Assembly: GCA_964497925.1 (NCBI GenBank)
Contig: CAZCFE010000009.1
Coordinates: forward strand, 1-42,272
Reading direction: 5' to 3'
Source: CAIYWZ01 sp964497925
GTDB lineage: Bacteria > Pseudomonadota > Alphaproteobacteria > CAIYWZ01
Length of the DNA: 42,272 nt
Part shown: in pieces, positions 16,554 through 24,559 of the stretch
How positions within the stretch are numbered: the stretch's first letter is position 1
Layout: each line of letters starts with the position of its first letter
Translations under genes and position numbers: made by a program
The notes under the pieces: generated by a model
Databases searched by the model: none
Told to the model about the DNA's origin: nothing
What the model saw: the letters and a program-made list of their open reading frames with translations, nothing else

Positions 16554-18527
16554 ATGAACACAAAAGTTGATTTTAACCTTGTATCTGATTTTAAGCCTTC
16601 AGGAGACCAACCTCAAGCAATTGAAGAATTGACCCATGGAATCCTAAATGGAGAAAAAAATCAAGTTTTACTGGGCGTAACAGGATCTGGAAAAACTTTC
16701 ACGATGGCCAATATCATCAAAAATATTGGCCGTCCAACTTTGATTATGGCTCACAATAAAACTTTGGCGGCCCAGCTTTATGGAGAAATGAAGTCTTTTT
16801 TTCCTGATAACGCAGTTGAATACTTCGTATCTTATTATGACTATTATCAACCAGAGGCCTACGTAGCAAGAACCGATACATTTATCGAAAAAGAGTCTTC
16901 TATAAACGAACAAATTGATCGTATGCGCCACTGTGCGACAAGATCCCTGCTTGAACGGCAAGATGTCATAATCGTTGCCAGCGTCTCATGCATTTACGGC
17001 ATTGGGGCAATTGAATCTTACGCTCAAATGATTTTAGACATCAAAACTGGAGATAATTTTGATAGAGACTCTCTTCTTCGAAAACTTGTCGAACTTCAAT
17101 ATAAGCGTAACGATGTTGCTTTCTTCAGAGGATCATTTAGAGCAAAAGGAGATACAGTTGAAATTTTCCCAGCTCACTATGAAGACAGAGCATGGAGAAT
17201 TTCTTTATTTGGCGACGAAATTGAATCTATCACAGAAATTGATTCTTTAACGGGCGAGCGTATTTTAAAACTTGATCATGTAAGAATTTACGCTAACAGC
17301 CACCATGTAACACCAGGTCCAACCGTTGACCAAGCTATTAAAAACATTAAAATTGAACTTAAAGAACGATTAGAAGAACTTGAGTCACAAAATAAATTGC
17401 TTGAATACCAAAGACTTAAAGAACGTGTAACATTTGATCTTGAAATGCTTGTTTCAACAGGAATGTGCGCAGGAATTGAAAATTACTCACGCTATCTCAC
17501 AGGAAGAGCTCCAGGAGAGGCTCCTCCAACATTATTCGAATATTTACCAAAAGACGCTCTGGTTATTGTTGATGAATCACATGTATCCGTTCCCCAAATC
17601 AGAGCCATGTACAGAGGTGATGCTGCCAGAAAGCAAGTATTATCTGATTATGGATTCCGCCTTCCATCTTGCAAAGACAACAGACCTCTTAAGTTTGAAG
17701 AATGGGATTCTTTGCGTCCTTTAACTGTTTTTGTTTCAGCAACCCCTGCTCCTTGGGAGTTAGAACAAACAAATGGTGTTTTTTCAGAGCAGCTTATTCG
17801 TCCAACAGGCCTTATTGACCCTCCTTGCGATATAAGGCCAACTGAAAATCAAGTTGATGACTTACTGTTCGAATGCAGGAAAGTTGTCGAGCAAGGAATG
17901 CGTATTTTGGTCACCACCCTTACAAAAAAAATGGCAGAAGCTTTAACTGAATACATCAAAGAAACAGGACTTAAAGTTGCCTACATGCACTCGGACGTTG
18001 AAACACTAGACCGAATTCAAATTATTCAGGATTTGCGCAATGGAGAAATCGATGTTCTTGTTGGGATCAATCTTTTACGTGAAGGTCTTGATATTCCAGA
18101 ATGCGGCCTAGTTGCCATTTTAGATGCTGATAAAGAAGGGTTTTTGCGATCAAAGACATCTCTCATTCAAACAATTGGAAGAGCCGCACGTAATGCTCAA
18201 GGAAGGGTTATTCTTTATGCTGATCGCATTACTGAATCCATGAGAATTGCACTTGAGGAAACAAACAGACGCAGGGAAAAACAAATTGCACACAACACGC
18301 TTCACAACATCACCCCCACCACAATCATCAGAGCTGTTCAAAATATCATGCCTGGAGAAAAACAAGAGGAAACACAAAACAATATTTTTGATAAAAAGAC
18401 ATTACAAAGCCAAAGAAAATCTCTAGAAAAATCAATGTTAGAAGCTGCCAGCAATCTTGAATTTGAAACAGCAGCAAAATACAGAGATCAGATTAAAAAA
18501 ATTGATATTCAAATTTTGATGAGTTAA
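16554..18527 (+). CDS. uvrB: UvrABC excision repair helicase subunit UvrB
   Basis: A 657-residue DNA-damage-verifying ATPase loaded by UvrA and cut-directing for UvrC. Motif I GVTGSGKTFTMAN lies near residue 42. The DNA-gripping beta-hairpin region is YYDYYQPEAYV (about 94-104), followed by YIEKES-type FIEKESSINEQID, DESHV (motif II), SATPAPWE (motif III), the C-terminal helicase blocks GINLLREGLDIPE and QTIGRAARN, and a terminal UVR motif (about 620-655, LEKSMLEAASNLEFETAAKYRDQ, here split into two parts: LEKSMLEAAS and EFETAAKYRDQ). Length is normal. The ATG follows a weak GAGAGA. It is separated from uvrA by the deacetylase unit and probably needs its own or that unit's promoter. Confidence 0.97.
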   Translation: MNTKVDFNLVSDFKPSGDQPQAIEELTHGILNGEKNQVLLGVTGSGKTFTMANIIKNIGRPTLIMAHNKTLAAQLYGEMKSFFPDNAVEYFVSYYDYYQPEAYVARTDTFIEKESSINEQIDRMRHCATRSLLERQDVIIVASVSCIYGIGAIESYAQMILDIKTGDNFDRDSLLRKLVELQYKRNDVAFFRGSFRAKGDTVEIFPAHYEDRAWRISLFGDEIESITEIDSLTGERILKLDHVRIYANSHHVTPGPTVDQAIKNIKIELKERLEELESQNKLLEYQRLKERVTFDLEMLVSTGMCAGIENYSRYLTGRAPGEAPPTLFEYLPKDALVIVDESHVSVPQIRAMYRGDAARKQVLSDYGFRLPSCKDNRPLKFEEWDSLRPLTVFVSATPAPWELEQTNGVFSEQLIRPTGLIDPPCDIRPTENQVDDLLFECRKVVEQGMRILVTTLTKKMAEALTEYIKETGLKVAYMHSDVETLDRIQIIQDLRNGEIDVLVGINLLREGLDIPECGLVAILDADKEGFLRSKTSLIQTIGRAARNAQGRVILYADRITESMRIALEETNRRREKQIAHNTLHNITPTTIIRAVQNIMPGEKQEETQNNIFDKKTLQSQRKSLEKSMLEAASNLEFETAAKYRDQIKKIDIQILMS

Positions 18528-18592
18528 CAGGATGTTAAAGTTTAAATGAATATAATATTCAAGACAAAAACACAAATGAAAGAAATCATATT

Positions 18593-19897
18593 ATGAATTT
18601 ATATAGAGCATGGTATTGGACTCTTGTTATTCTAACTCTGAGCATTATTTCTTTATGTATCAATCTTTTTTATATTCACGGCATTATACTGTCCATTTTG
18701 ATAACAGATATATTACAAGTTGCTGCAGCGATCACAGGACTACACTTCATACAAAAAGGCAAAAAAAATCTTGAAAAATTAAATGAGAGTATAAATAATT
18801 GGTCAAAAGGATCTCTAGAATCAAGGATCAATCTTGATTCTATCGCCCAAAATTCATCCAGCATTATCACAATCATGAATTCCTTTTGTGATGAAGTCGA
18901 GGCTTATGTTCATGAATCAAGCACATCCATGCACGAATACAGCCAAAATAATACATATAGAAAAATCATCACCACACGTTTCACTGGATCTTTCAAAGAA
19001 GGCATAGATCAAATTAATAATAGCATTATGATTGCCAAAGAAAAAGACGATCTCATCAAAAAAACAATAAGGCAACTTGAAGAAGAAATAAACCCCCTAC
19101 TAGAAGAAATTATCAATATTGCAAACAGTCTCAAAGAAACAACAGAAATCACAACTAAACTTGCTAAAGTTTCCACACAGACCAGCCTTAAAAATGCAAT
19201 AGAATCAACACAAGCGCAAAGTTTCCTTGAATCAATAACGCAATCTTCTCAATCACTTTCAGATTTGATTTCTCACTCAGAAAAACAAATTTTTCAGTCT
19301 AATACAATTTCAAATACAGCAATTGAAGAAGCCGCTCACGCACATATGGTCATCCAAGAACTCAAAAAAACCTCTCAAGAGATCAATATGATTATTGGTA
19401 TTATCACAGACATCGCGTCACAAACAAATCTTCTTGCTCTCAACGCCACTATTGAAGCGTCCAGATCTGGAGAAGCAGGAAAAGGATTTTCCATAGTTGC
19501 CTCAGAAGTTAAAAGCCTTGCAAATGAAACAGTTTTAGCAACATCCCAAATCTCAACACAAATTACATCCGTACGAGACGAAGTAAATGAAACAGCAAAC
19601 ATGATGGATAAAATTCATGATACCATCATCAAAATCAACAATATTTCAACAAAAATCACACAGTCAATTGAAAGTCAAAGTTCGGCAGCATTGGAAATTA
19701 GCAACAGCATTCACCAACTTTCAGCAAAGACAAAAGAATTAATTTTAAATATTGATGATGCGAAAAATAAAGCTCAAGATGTTTTTGGGGCAACGCAGTC
19801 GTCTCAAACAGACTTCACTGTTCTGGCAGACAGAATTCAAAACTTGAATTCATGCGTCAAAATATCTATCAATACAATAACAAAAGGTCAAAAATGA
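18593..19897 (+). CDS. Methyl-accepting chemotaxis-type signalling protein without periplasmic sensor
   Basis: 434 residues. Two adjacent hydrophobic helices (about 8-30 and 33-52) leave almost no periplasmic loop. A HAMP-like stretch (about 53-105) follows, then a long coiled-coil signalling domain. The hairpin tip, about residues 272-312, is well conserved: DIASQTNLLALNATIEASRS and AGKGFSIVASEVKSLA. It should couple to CheA/CheW and control flagellar rotation or another Che-regulated output. Without an external ligand domain it would sense a cytoplasmic or membrane signal; this is inference. A TATAAT lies at 18551-18556 but no good -35. The last codons overlap tmk (ATGA), so it is translated with a nucleotide kinase, an odd pairing. 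Confidence 0.88.
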   Translation: MNLYRAWYWTLVILTLSIISLCINLFYIHGIILSILITDILQVAAAITGLHFIQKGKKNLEKLNESINNWSKGSLESRINLDSIAQNSSSIITIMNSFCDEVEAYVHESSTSMHEYSQNNTYRKIITTRFTGSFKEGIDQINNSIMIAKEKDDLIKKTIRQLEEEINPLLEEIINIANSLKETTEITTKLAKVSTQTSLKNAIESTQAQSFLESITQSSQSLSDLISHSEKQIFQSNTISNTAIEEAAHAHMVIQELKKTSQEINMIIGIITDIASQTNLLALNATIEASRSGEAGKGFSIVASEVKSLANETVLATSQISTQITSVRDEVNETANMMDKIHDTIIKINNISTKITQSIESQSSAALEISNSIHQLSAKTKELILNIDDAKNKAQDVFGATQSSQTDFTVLADRIQNLNSCVKISINTITKGQK

Positions 19898-20511
19898 ATT
19901 CTTTATTAATCACATTTGAAGGCGGAGAAGGAGTTGGGAAATCAACTCAAATTCGTAAAATTCACCAAAAAATCACAGACTTAAAAATTGAGTCTATCCT
20001 GACCAGAGAACCTGGAGGGTGTCCTTCTGCCGAACGCATAAGAGAAACAATGCTTGGATCAAAGACTCCTCTTGATCATATAACTCAACTTTTTCTTGTC
20101 ATGGCGGCACGCAAAGAACATTGCATACACGCAATTGAACCGGCTTTGTCTTCAAAAAAATGGGTTCTATGTGACAGATTCATTGATTCGACTCTTGTTT
20201 ATCAAGGCCTTCAAGGCACTTCATTTGAGGATATATTAAAAATTCACAACTTGGCCACAAATAATTTAATGCCTGATATCACTTTCATCTTAGACGTTGA
20301 TCCCCAAATTAGCCTCATGCGAATGAAACAAAGAGGAATTGAAAATTCAATGGACTCAATCGATATCAACAGGCACAATACACTAAGAAATGCATATTTA
20401 AACCTTAAGTCTCTCTTTCCAGATAGAATTCATATCATAGATTCATCAGGAAATGATGAGGACACATCAAACAAAATTATGAAAATACTTGAAAATTGGA
20501 AAAGCAAATGA
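19894..20511 (+). CDS. tmk: Thymidylate kinase
   Basis: A 205-residue kinase that phosphorylates dTMP to dTDP for DNA synthesis. The P-loop is FEGGEGVGKSTQ (about 8-19), followed by TREPGG (substrate-side arginine loop), the DRFIDSTLVYQG block (DRY-like motif, here DRF) near residue 94, and a C-terminal lid region with KQRG. I chose ATG 19894 because AAAAGGT lies just upstream and it forms an ATGA overlap with the preceding stop. An in-frame ATG at 19852 would add 14 unconserved residues. In many alphaproteobacteria holB follows tmk; here a permease does. Confidence 0.94.
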   Translation: MNSLLITFEGGEGVGKSTQIRKIHQKITDLKIESILTREPGGCPSAERIRETMLGSKTPLDHITQLFLVMAARKEHCIHAIEPALSSKKWVLCDRFIDSTLVYQGLQGTSFEDILKIHNLATNNLMPDITFILDVDPQISLMRMKQRGIENSMDSIDINRHNTLRNAYLNLKSLFPDRIHIIDSSGNDEDTSNKIMKILENWKSK

Positions 20512-21686
20512 GAGTTAAAACAGGAGCCATTCTACTTATCGCAGGGACATCCATTGGCAGCGGCATGATCGCCCTTCCCATGACCCTGTCAAAACTTGGA
20601 ATCTTGCCCAGTATTTTTCTCATGTTAATGATATGGGGACTTGCTTATTACACATCACTCATCAACTTAGAGCTTAACCTTCAAGCTGGTAAAGGAATGT
20701 CATTGGGAGAGCTTGGCAAACATTTTTCTGGAAAATCAGCCCAAATCTTTGGTGAATTCAGTCTTAAAATCCTCTCTTACGCTCTTCTTTCTGTTTATAT
20801 TTATGCAGGGTCTTCGGTTGTGCAAAAGCTAATTGGACCGCATATAAACTTAAATTATATTTGCACATGTTATACTCTGGGAATAATGCTTTTGCTCATT
20901 TTACCCTTTAAAGGAATTGATTACATCAACAGAGTTCTTTTTATGGGGCTTTTAATTGTTTCTGGAGTCTTAATTACCGGCCTTACAACAATGATCAATT
21001 GGGACAACCTACCTCTTTTTTCAAATAATTATACACACATTGAAACATGGTCCAGTTTAATTCCAGTCGTTTTCACATCTTTTGGATTTCAAGTGATTTT
21101 TCACACTCTAACAAATTATTGCAATCAAAACGTAAAACTTTTGAAAAGCGCTTTTTTTTGGGGAAGTTTGATTCCAGCAATTATATATATTGTTTGGACA
21201 TGCAGTGTTATAAGCGTTATTTTCCATGAAAACCCTGATTTTTATGCACAAATGATAAATGGGAAAATTGAAATTGGAGATTTGGTGATCGAGCTTACCC
21301 GAATTGCAAAATGGCCTGCAATTCAAGTATTGGTATGGTGGATTTCTTTACTTGCAATCATCACTTCTCTTTTAGGGGTTGGAATCGGACTTTTTCAATC
21401 TATAAATACCACATTTAAGAATAAAATGTTGTCTGCGCTCATAACTATCATTCCTCCTTATATTACCGCCATAATAATTCCAAATGCATTCATAACAGTC
21501 TTAGGATTCGCAGGACTTATTTTATCTATCATCGCTATTGCAATCCCAGTTTTTTTGCTTGAAAAAATTAAAAATGAAAAATCATATTACCCTCAAACAC
21601 GTAATAAATTCTTGATTTTCATTACAGTTGTTGGGGGAATTATTATCATTGCAAGTGAATTATTCAATATGTTTTTTTCAGCTTAG
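20508..21686 (+). CDS. HAAAP-family aromatic amino acid permease (TyrP/Mtr-like)
   Basis: 392 residues with about 11 membrane helices. The N-terminal helix KTGAILLIAGTSIGSGMIALP, here read as GAILLIAGTSIGSGMIALP, matches the hydroxy/aromatic amino acid permease family (tyrosine/tryptophan-H+ symporters), with a conserved glycine-rich unwound segment. It continues with GLAYYTSLINLELNL and SFGFQVIFHTLTNY. Such permeases are common in amino-acid-scavenging intracellular bacteria (established for chlamydiae; here inference). The ATG at 20508 overlaps the tmk stop by 4 nt; a TTG 12 nt earlier is possible but less likely. Substrate specificity among Tyr, Trp and others cannot be read. Confidence 0.87.
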   Translation: MRVKTGAILLIAGTSIGSGMIALPMTLSKLGILPSIFLMLMIWGLAYYTSLINLELNLQAGKGMSLGELGKHFSGKSAQIFGEFSLKILSYALLSVYIYAGSSVVQKLIGPHINLNYICTCYTLGIMLLLILPFKGIDYINRVLFMGLLIVSGVLITGLTTMINWDNLPLFSNNYTHIETWSSLIPVVFTSFGFQVIFHTLTNYCNQNVKLLKSAFFWGSLIPAIIYIVWTCSVISVIFHENPDFYAQMINGKIEIGDLVIELTRIAKWPAIQVLVWWISLLAIITSLLGVGIGLFQSINTTFKNKMLSALITIIPPYITAIIIPNAFITVLGFAGLILSIIAIAIPVFLLEKIKNEKSYYPQTRNKFLIFITVVGGIIIIASELFNMFFSA

Positions 21687-21760
21687 CCCTTTGAAAAAAA
21701 GACCATTGTAATTATCCACGCTCATGATAAAATCAGCTACTTCAATATAGGAGACTTTAA

Positions 21761-22429
21761 ATGATCAAATTTTTAAACGCCATATTTTTTACTATTTTTA
21801 TAACATCATGTGCAACAAATCAAACGATGATATCACAAACACAAGACAAACATGGATCCGCCCCTCATACAATTAAAGGATTGATTGTGTCATGTGTTGA
21901 CTACAGGCTTGTTTCTGATGATCTGCCTGAATTCACAAAAACATTAGGACTTGTTGAAAATGCCGATTTAATAACCATTCCGGGTGCTTCTTTAGGTGCT
22001 GTTTTAAACGATAAACACCCTGCAATCAAAAATGCAAAACAAAATCTAGGAACAGCCTTACCTGCACATAAGCACCATATGCATGATTTAGGCGAAGCGT
22101 TCGATATCACTTATCAATTCTTGCAAAAAGTTCACGGATTTACAGATATTTATGTCATCGATCACAGAGATTGCGGTATGTATAAAGCAGCCTATGCAAA
22201 ATCTTACGCATCTGAACGAGATGCTGAAACAGCGCAACACGTGGAAAATATGATTAAGTTTAAAACAAAAATAGATGCGTCTGGATTAAATCTTAAAGTC
22301 AGGTTTTTCTTGATGGATATTGTGCCTTTTGGGCATCCCGTTTCTGTTGAAGAAATTTCTTGGAATGATAAAACAATTACTGTCTTGAAAAATGGGAAAT
22401 CAAAAATCCTTCCAAGGTCAACTAAATAG
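21761..22429 (+). CDS. Beta-carbonic-anhydrase-like exported lipoprotein
   Basis: 222 residues. The N-terminus is a lipoprotein signal: MIKFL, a hydrophobic run, and lipobox ITSC with Cys17 as predicted lipidation site. The mature part carries the beta-carbonic anhydrase zinc site: C45-V-D47-Y-R49 (the CxDxR motif with the Asp/Arg dyad), H135 and C138 in VIDHRDCGMY. The family hydrates CO2 to bicarbonate; some relatives use CS2 or are inactive. Export as a lipoprotein is unusual because most beta enzymes are cytoplasmic. A good TAGGAGA ribosome site lies 8 nt before ATG, and a weak promoter (TTGTAA 21706, TAAAAT 21728, 16-nt gap) is possible. The stop shares a base with the tadA GTG. Confidence 0.8.
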   Translation: MIKFLNAIFFTIFITSCATNQTMISQTQDKHGSAPHTIKGLIVSCVDYRLVSDDLPEFTKTLGLVENADLITIPGASLGAVLNDKHPAIKNAKQNLGTALPAHKHHMHDLGEAFDITYQFLQKVHGFTDIYVIDHRDCGMYKAAYAKSYASERDAETAQHVENMIKFKTKIDASGLNLKVRFFLMDIVPFGHPVSVEEISWNDKTITVLKNGKSKILPRSTK

Positions 22430-22863
22430 TGTTTTTCACGCAAGCTCTTGATCAAGCAAAAGTTGCATACGATCACGATGAAGTTCCTGTTGGGGCGGTA
22501 ATTGTACAAAATGGTACAATCATCGCCCGTTCTTATAATCAAACTTATTCCACATGTAATCCAGCAGGTCACGCTGAGATTTTATGCTTACAAGTCGCGG
22601 CAAAAATATTGAAACGCGTATACTTGGATGATTGTGATCTTTATGTCACTTTAGAGCCCTGCCCCATGTGTGCTCAAGCTATTTCACTTGCAAGAGTCAA
22701 AAGACTTTACTTTGGTGCGTACGACCCCAAAGGAGGGGGTGTTGAACATGGCCCCAAAATTTACACCCATAATTGCGCCTTTCACAAACCCGAAGTTTAT
22801 GGCGGAATTCAAGAACAGGCCTGCGCTGATCTTTTGCAAAACTTCTTTAAAAATAAAAGATAA
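22429..22863 (+). CDS. tadA: tRNA adenosine(34) deaminase TadA
   Basis: A 144-residue zinc deaminase that converts A34 of tRNA-Arg(ACG) to inosine. The CDA-fold active site is complete: H48-A-E50 (zinc ligand and catalytic Glu) and P77-C78-P79-M80-C81 (two zinc cysteines). Flanking family blocks are EVPVGAVIV, CNPAGHAEIL and KRLYFGAYDPKGGGVEHG. The GTG start overlaps the last base of the preceding TAG, so the two genes are translationally linked. TadA rather than a free-nucleoside deaminase is favoured by the N(P/S)..HAE and GAYDPKGG patterns. Confidence 0.94.
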   Translation: MFFTQALDQAKVAYDHDEVPVGAVIVQNGTIIARSYNQTYSTCNPAGHAEILCLQVAAKILKRVYLDDCDLYVTLEPCPMCAQAISLARVKRLYFGAYDPKGGGVEHGPKIYTHNCAFHKPEVYGGIQEQACADLLQNFFKNKR

Positions 22864-22871
22864 ACTAAAAT

Positions 22872-22900
22872 TTGCTTTTGAATTTTTTATTTGATAGAAT
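22872..22900 (+). promoter_or_regulatory. Probable promoter of the Bax-inhibitor-1 family gene
   Basis: TTGCTT (22872-22877), 17 nt, TAGAAT (22895-22900), 44 nt before the ATG. Together with the terminator at 23667-23691 this would make a single-gene transcript. Confidence 0.5.
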
Positions 22901-22944
22901 AATGGCTACATAGTTACAAATTAATTATTAAATGGAGGATTGCT

Positions 22945-23646
22945 ATGCATTCAGAATCTAGAATTCGCACCCAAGCCCAATCGACAATCGATCAAGGATT
23001 GCGGGCTTACATGCTTGGAATTTACAACTATATGGCTTTAGGCCTGGCCTTAACTGGAATCGTTGCGTATATATTGTCTCAAAATACAGCCTTAATGCAA
23101 ATTATTTTTGGGTCACCGCTGGCGTTTGTTGTCATGCTTGCACCAATTGGTGTTGCATTATTCATGCAGTTTAAAATTGCATCCATCAAGGCTTCTACAG
23201 CACAACTTCTGTTTTGGATTTATGCAGGGCTTATGGGCGTATCATTATCATCCATCTTCTTGGTGTACACCGAAACAAGCATTGCTCGGACATTTTTCGT
23301 TACCGCAAGCATGTTCGGCACTATGAGTCTTTGGGGGTACACAACAAAAACAGACTTAACCAAAATGGGATCATTTCTTATGATGGGCTTATTTGGAATT
23401 ATCATTGCTAGCCTTGTAAACTTTTTCTTTCAAAGCTCTGTTTTGCAATTAATAATTTCTATGCTTGGCGTTGTAATTTTTACAGGCCTTACCGCATATG
23501 ACACTCAAATGATCAAAGACATGTACTATGATGAAGATGGGTTTTCTACTATGGAAAAAAAGTCTATCATTGCTGCTCTTATCTTGTACTTAGACTTTAT
23601 AAATCTTTTCTTACATCTGTTAAGATTTATAGGCGACCGTAAGTAA
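22945..23646 (+). CDS. Bax inhibitor-1 / YccA family membrane protein
   Basis: A 233-residue inner-membrane protein with about seven helices. The N-terminal part RAYMLGIYNYMALGLALTG, here read as YMLGIYNYMALGLALTG, and the C-terminal block TAYDTQMIKDMYYD...AALILYLDFINLFLHLLR are the two family signatures (BI-1/TMBIM). Known members include YccA, which modulates the FtsH protease, and BsYetJ, a pH-gated calcium leak channel; which role applies here is unknown. An excellent GGAGG (about 22935-22939) precedes ATG 22945. The gene has its own promoter and terminator. Confidence 0.92.
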   Translation: MHSESRIRTQAQSTIDQGLRAYMLGIYNYMALGLALTGIVAYILSQNTALMQIIFGSPLAFVVMLAPIGVALFMQFKIASIKASTAQLLFWIYAGLMGVSLSSIFLVYTETSIARTFFVTASMFGTMSLWGYTTKTDLTKMGSFLMMGLFGIIIASLVNFFFQSSVLQLIISMLGVVIFTGLTAYDTQMIKDMYYDEDGFSTMEKKSIIAALILYLDFINLFLHLLRFIGDRK

Positions 23647-23666
23647 GCTTACATACACTTAAAAAT

Positions 23667-23691
23667 AAGGGGCTTTTAAAGCCCTTTTTTT
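23667..23691 (+). terminator. Rho-independent terminator after the BI-1 family gene
   Basis: GGGCTT (23670-23675) pairs with AAGCCC (23679-23684) around a 3-nt loop, extended by flanking A/T and G-T pairs, and is followed by seven T residues (23685-23691). It lies about 20 nt after the stop codon. Confidence 0.88.
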
Positions 23692-23725
23692 ATAAATTCT
23701 ATTTAAAAATAATAAGGATAAAAAA

Positions 23726-24559
23726 ATGGAATCTATTGGGATTATTGGCGCTGGACAAATGGGGCAAGGAATCGCTCAAATTTGCCTCCAAGCTGGATTC
23801 AAAGTTGCGATTTATGATCAAGACATAACAAAACTTGAGTCCATCAGAGCCTCTCTTGAAAAACCATTATCAAAGTTTTGCAAAAACAACAGCCTCAATA
23901 TTGAAGAAATTCTTGAAAATTTAAACACTGAAATCCCCAATCTTGAGTCATTTCCTTATTGCGATTTAATCATTGAAGCGGCAACTGAAAATTCTGATAT
24001 AAAAGCAAGCATCTTTCAAAAGTTACCTTTTTTTGAAAATACTATTTTTGCAACAAACACATCCTCTTTGAGAATTGAAGGACTCAGCAGCTTTTCAAAA
24101 TCCCCAGAAAACTTCATAGGTCTTCATTTTATGAATCCCGTTCCTTATATGCAACTGGTTGAAATCATTCCTCACAAAGAAACATCTCAAGAAACCCTTT
24201 CAAAGATGGAAAGCTTTGTAGGCTTTTTAAATAAAACATATGTCATTTGCGCAGACAGCCCAGGATTTGTTGTAAACAGAATCTTGCTGCCCATGATTAA
24301 TGAGGCAATCAAAACACTCGAACAACAAGTCGCCAGCGCCTCTGATATTGATCTTGCTATGCGCCTTGGAAGCAATCACCCCATGGGACCACTCGAACTT
24401 GCAGACTTCATAGGACTTGACACATGCACTGCGATCTTAAATGTGTTGCACCAAGAATTAAAAGACCCTCACTACGCACCCTGCCCTCTCTTGATAGATT
24501 ATGTCAAGAAAGGGCTTTTAGGTCGCAAAACCAAACAAGGTTTTTATACGTATGATTAG
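23726..24559 (+). CDS. 3-hydroxyacyl-CoA (3-hydroxybutyryl-CoA) dehydrogenase
   Basis: 277 residues, the standard length for single-domain PaaH/Hbd enzymes, which oxidise or reduce 3-hydroxyacyl-CoA with NAD(P). The Rossmann loop GAGQMGQG (about 8-15) is followed by IEAATENSDIK, ATNTSSL, the catalytic HFMNPVP block, DSPGFVVNRI and HPMGPLELADFIGLDT in the C-terminal helical domain. It may serve short-chain fatty acid or polyhydroxybutyrate metabolism; no thiolase or other partner is in the window. AAGGAT lies upstream of the ATG. Its TAG stop overlaps the stop of the convergent giant gene by 4 nt, leaving no room for a terminator between them. Confidence 0.92.
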   Translation: MESIGIIGAGQMGQGIAQICLQAGFKVAIYDQDITKLESIRASLEKPLSKFCKNNSLNIEEILENLNTEIPNLESFPYCDLIIEAATENSDIKASIFQKLPFFENTIFATNTSSLRIEGLSSFSKSPENFIGLHFMNPVPYMQLVEIIPHKETSQETLSKMESFVGFLNKTYVICADSPGFVVNRILLPMINEAIKTLEQQVASASDIDLAMRLGSNHPMGPLELADFIGLDTCTAILNVLHQELKDPHYAPCPLLIDYVKKGLLGRKTKQGFYTYD

